A stretch of 64,000 nt of DNA, taken from positions 186,001 through 250,000 of the forward strand of contig JAHBBC010000003.1 in the NCBI GenBank assembly GCA_019915015.1, given 5' to 3'. A model generated the notes under the pieces. It searched no databases. It saw only the letters and a program-made list of their open reading frames with translations, and was not told the origin of the DNA. The translations under genes and the position numbers were made by a program. How positions within the stretch are numbered: the first letter of the stretch is position 1; every line of letters starts with the position of its first letter. Source of the DNA: Auriscalpium vulgare. Its lineage: Eukaryota; Basidiomycota; Agaricomycetes; Russulales; Auriscalpiaceae. Shown here piece after piece: positions 59,982-64,000 of the stretch.

Positions 59982-62900
59982 ATGCGAGGAAAAGTCACTG
60001 GCGAGGAAGAGCCGCCGCGGAAACGGGTTAAGCTTCAGCAAGCCTCAAAAACCGAGGGAACCTACCGCTTCTCCAGCGCTCAGGACATATCACGTAGTCT
60101 TCAAGCGGGCAATGAGGACGGCGTCATCGCAGGCGTGTACCGAGTAGATCGCCCTTCTCAGTGTCCGTGAGCTGACTTGTTGACCCCGCAGCCCTCTTAG
60201 CATTGCGCAACCAGTTCAACCTCAAACCAGGCGAAACAGTCACCCCCCAAGATGAAAGGCTCCTTCTTGCACGAAGTTGGCTGCGTTTTTCGCCTGGAGC
60301 ACGTGAAATTTTCGGTATATGGGGAGGTGTTAACCAGGTGCGCTGCGTTTTAACCGTCAAGTCCCTTAACTGAAACGTTTCAGCGACAAGCACATACCCT
60401 TGCACTCATCACATCGCTCTTGGCGGCCCTCTTAAACTTGTTGTCCTCCCATCATCCTGACCACTCTCTCGGGATGCCCGTCCACAGGACGCTATTGACA
60501 GCGCAATGGATGCAACATCTGAACACCTACATCGCAGGTTCCCATAATGATCTCCTTATCTCAACCCTAAAGCTACTCAATGCAATGTCCAACTTTGCGG
60601 GCGGGAGCGAGCGAAGGTTTGTTCTGGACAGCTTCGCATGGGAAACGAAGGTCCGTCTAACTAATTGTCCTTCGAAGCTTCGACGCTAAGTGATACGTAG
60701 TCTCTTCCAAAGCTACTCTACATGCGGAGGAAGGCAAAGACAGGCATACATCAAGACGGCCTTCTAGTTCCAGGTTTGTAGCTGCTGTTGGGTGCCAACA
60801 TCATTTTGACGGTTCCTAGACATTCGGACGCTTTACGTTCTGTTCATGCTGTCCTTCGTGGACAGCTCGACGTCGACTAGCGTGAAAGCAGCTTTTCTGG
60901 AGCAGCGGCGCGATGTCTTTGGCGGTATATGGAAGGGTCTTCTCCAAGATTCGTATCTTGTAGTGCGAAGAGTCCTGGAAGTTTGCTGGACAGGGATATG
61001 GTCCGATCAGAAGCTCAAGAGGTCGATCAAAGTTGGCATCTTTCAAGAGGCAACCCTCACCCAAGTATGTACAAATTGCATGAAGCATAGATGTACTGGC
61101 TCACCGACAGTCAGATCGTAAAACTCTACGAGCGGTCCGCTCCAGAAGGCAGTGATGATGAACAGATCCCTGCCGATGTTGTGCATCACTTTCTTCTTGC
61201 AATATGCACTCGTCCGGGAGTAGGAGTTTGTTTCCGTGATCGCGGATGGTATCCAAGAGAGTCAGAAGACGACCTCCGGTTCGCCGGCGGCGGCGAGGAA
61301 GATGCCCCCAGGTCTGGTCGTGTCTTCAATAAGATCCTGGCCAACCTCATGAAAGGCTTTAAAGTCAATGAAGACCCTCGGCAGCAGGAGCTGGCTTTGA
61401 AAGTCTTGTCCGCTTGCCCCGAACTGGTCACTAGGTGCGCATCGATTGCATACTCCTCTTTTGACAGTCCTGATGGGCTCATCAGCTATTGGTCTGCCAT
61501 TGCACTTACCTTGGAGCCCCGGCTGTCTTCCAAGTGGATCACAAACGTCTCATTTTTGGGATCAGTCATCTCGCTCCCGATCCCAGAACAGTCCTTCATC
61601 ATGCCGAACAGCAATCTGTACCTCCCAGCACCCCCACCACTCGCGCCATTCCTCGAGAATACTTTCCCTAGTACCTATGCCAAAGTGCATATCTCACGTG
61701 GACTGCAGTCGTCCTCCCCTCTCGTCCAACATTGCACATCACAGGCCCTTGCCAAATGCCTCACCAAGTACGCAACGGTCCTCGAGCTGCTAGAGAAAGT
61801 GGAGCACGGGCTCGAGGAGGATGAGCAGAGTGGTCAGTGGCGAAATCGAAGGCGGGAACTAGAAAGAGAGGTACGAAAGCGGGTACCCGAATTTGCGGTT
61901 GTCGTTGCTTTGTCGCAGCAGCATCAAAAACAAGAAGGCAGCTCAGGAGGACCAATCATGCCCGAATCTAATCGAGCGATCGCTGCTATGCTGGCAGAAA
62001 GCTCTACCCGGTTGCTGTGGCTTTACCATCGATGTCTTCCTTCACTTGTCGCAGAGGCTCGATTTGACGTTGGAAAGCTACTTCACAGTTTTTCAGTTCC
62101 TAGCGTTGTAGGGGAAGCCGGCTCACTTCTTGGTTTGCGCACTCTCCGACAACTGCATGTTTTACGCTTGCTCAAAGAGAGCGATCAATTTGCATGGTCG
62201 ACTAAGACAGGTACTCAACTTCTGTAGCTGTAACTTTGGCCGGCTCACTAATGAATTACAGGCTCTCTCTCGCCTGTTCATGTCCTTCTCCAACTTTATA
62301 CCATGACACAAGCTGTGGCTGTCCGGGACGCGGTTGAAGCACTTCTGCAATCTGTCTTCTCGCGGAGTATTATTTTCCAGCACGATCCCGACGAAGTCCA
62401 GTTATGGCTTGTGGCTTTGCCTGTCGGTATCCGTGCCTCTGGCGTTGCAGCCCCGGACGGCACTCCTCTACTGGATGAACGGGCCGCGGTCACGATCTTC
62501 TTGGACGACTGTATACAGCGGTTCCTGAAGACGCCCCATCGATACATCGAAGACTTGCAACGCGCCTTTCCTCCGATGGCAGATCATGCCGCCTCTACCG
62601 ATCAGGATAGTCATCCAAGCGCACTTGTTATGACTGTCCTGGAGCAGATGTCTGCAAAGATCTCGGCCTCACTTCTGTCCGAGTCGGACATCCTGGCCCT
62701 GGTGACGTACACCCGCAAGCTCATCACCAGTTTCTCCTCTAAGATACAGATGTTGCACCCGTTGGAGGAACTCGCAGCCAAACTCTTGTCGGCGGTGCAT
62801 GTTGCGGGAGACGTTGCTGAACATAAGGTAGTCCGCCAGGCCATTGTTCGAGAAGTCGGAATGGTGGTCGCGTATTTCGACTGTCTGCGGGGCGCTCCCT

Positions 62901-64000
62901 CGACTGCACGAAGCAGCCCAGCCGCAGTTTCCTTGTTCTTGAACCAAATTGAACTCCTCGAGCGCCGTATGTTGCCTCCCAAGTCGAGCGTTGGCCGCTG
63001 CTAATGCCAAGCAACACAGCTGCTACTCCACTGCTTCGTCAGTCATCGGCATACGAACTTGTGGATTGGTTGCGCCTCTTAGACTCTGACATAAGCAATG
63101 GAGCTGTAGCACAGCTCGTGAAGGTGGTCGGCCGGTTACATCCACCAGCTCTTCGGCAACTGCTGGAATATCTGCACCCTGCTCAACAATTCCTATCAAA
63201 GGCCGAAGACTTCCTGATCACGCACAGCGAGTAGGTCCACTCATTCCGCAAATCGTCTGTATCTAACGACATTTCAAGACATCCATTTAGCTTTCTTTAT
63301 CTGCAGAGCTCTCCGGATCAGCTCGCGAACTCTGAGTATATAGACATCCTCTGCAAATCGGTAGTGTCCGGCAACCACGTTTTCCAGAAAGCCAAACAAG
63401 CGTTGATCCTGGTTCACCATCGATTATGTTCTGCATCAGTGGCCTCCTCGGGGAAAAAAAGCTGCCTGGAGCTTATGGCGTCGATAGTCCGCCGCTTTGG
63501 AGACGGTCGAGCAGAAGACGCCGTCAAGATCAAGGAGGTACTATTTGGTCTGTCAGCGATAAAGGAACTCTGCACTTTAGATGCGAAGTCGAGAAACACG
63601 GATCTCACTGAAGGTATGCCGCCTGTTTGTTCGAGATGCCACGGACTTATATTTCGTCAGGTTTGCGGAGCTTGTTACTGGCCGCAGTCGACCCGCTATC
63701 ACCAGACGACAAGCGTCTGCTTGCTGACTTCACCTCTCACTGGGCTAACCTCGTCCGAACGCCTTTCGACATTGAAGCTGCTGATGACGTAAGAGTGCAA
63801 TTATTGTGAGACGAGTTGAGCTAACGAAGTGCCAGATTTATCTATGGATTGCATATCTGAGGGCGGAAGACGTCCTCGCTTTGCTCGACCGCGTTCTGAA
63901 CCACGTCACAGCCACCCGGGACGATTGGAACGTAAAGCTCCTTCCTGCTGTACTCGCAGCTCTTGAGCAAGGCACTGTTCTGTGCAGTGTAGCAGATGAC
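59982..64000 (+). CDS. URB1: Nucleolar pre-ribosomal-associated protein Urb1/Npa1, 5' part
   Basis: Urb1 (Npa1) is a very large helical-repeat protein of early 60S pre-ribosomes in the nucleolus. The gene starts MRGKVTGEEEPPRKRVKLQQ with a basic nuclear signal, followed by the conserved N-terminal part: LLALRNQFNLKPGETVTPQDE, REIFGIWGGVNQRQAHTLALI, LISTLKLLNAMSNFAGG and DIRTLYVLFMLSFVDSSTS. Then come helical units including LLQDSYLVVRRVLEVCWTGIW, SYWSAIALTLEPRLSSKW and KVHISRGLQSSSPLVQHC. The gene runs off the window end, with more than eight exons visible. The first intron is hard to place: only a GC donor at 60133 keeps LLALRNQ in frame. The family assignment is firm. Confidence 0.9.

Overview
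The window is nuclear DNA of a filamentous basidiomycete, most likely an Agaricomycete. The basis is gene-dense sequence on both strands with short spacers, nearly every gene broken by many introns of about 48-60 nt, and a fungal set of housekeeping genes. No rRNA, tRNA, transposon, CRISPR array or secondary-metabolite cluster was recognised. Exon borders were worked out by hand from splice consensus, reading-frame continuity and remembered family motifs; no alignment or database search was possible.

Layout. 1-12.3 kb: 3' end of the Ric8/synembryn G-alpha chaperone gene, a nucleolin/Gar2-like nucleolar RRM protein, Rab escort protein, a Ser/Thr kinase related to the AGC group, AP-2 sigma, a small orphan gene, mitochondrial Kgd4 and the proteasome alpha subunit Scl1/PSMA6. 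12.4-21.6 kb: the 21-exon largest subunit of RNA polymerase III, a single-pass membrane orphan, the GPI-anchor enzyme PIG-A/Gpi3, and an orphan. 21.8-29.4 kb: a Yta7/ATAD2/Abo1-type bromodomain AAA ATPase and an orphan diverging from a promoter rich in GTGAC motifs. 29.6-38 kb: a GH85 ENGase, the pre-mRNA 3'-end factor Rna14/CstF-77, and an Hrp1-like two-RRM protein with an unusually long intron. 38.3-43 kb: a secreted S10 carboxypeptidase, the PdxT/Sno glutaminase and an O6-alkylguanine-DNA alkyltransferase. 43.3-51.5 kb: a WD40 plus inositol-polyphosphate 5-phosphatase fusion, a conserved-looking orphan and an MFS transporter. 51.9-64 kb: a SAMHD1-type HD phosphohydrolase, a proline/glutamine-rich orphan, Rqc1/TCF25 and the 5' part of Urb1/Npa1, cut by the window end.

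The genes do not form one pathway. Several act in making or policing ribosomes and RNA (nucleolin-like, Rpc1, Rna14, Hrp1-like, Rqc1, Urb1). Others serve membrane traffic and lipid signalling (REP, AP-2 sigma, PIG-A, 5-phosphatase) and protein turnover (Scl1, ENGase, carboxypeptidase). I found no convincing unknown multi-gene system. The points most worth a second look are: in-frame repeats with only silent changes past the apparent kinase stop; well-supported GC-AG introns in AP-2 sigma and Rpc1; a 360-nt intron with a hairpin and a possible poison exon in the Hrp1-like gene; a GTGAC-rich bidirectional promoter; and telobox-like motifs upstream of two genes.
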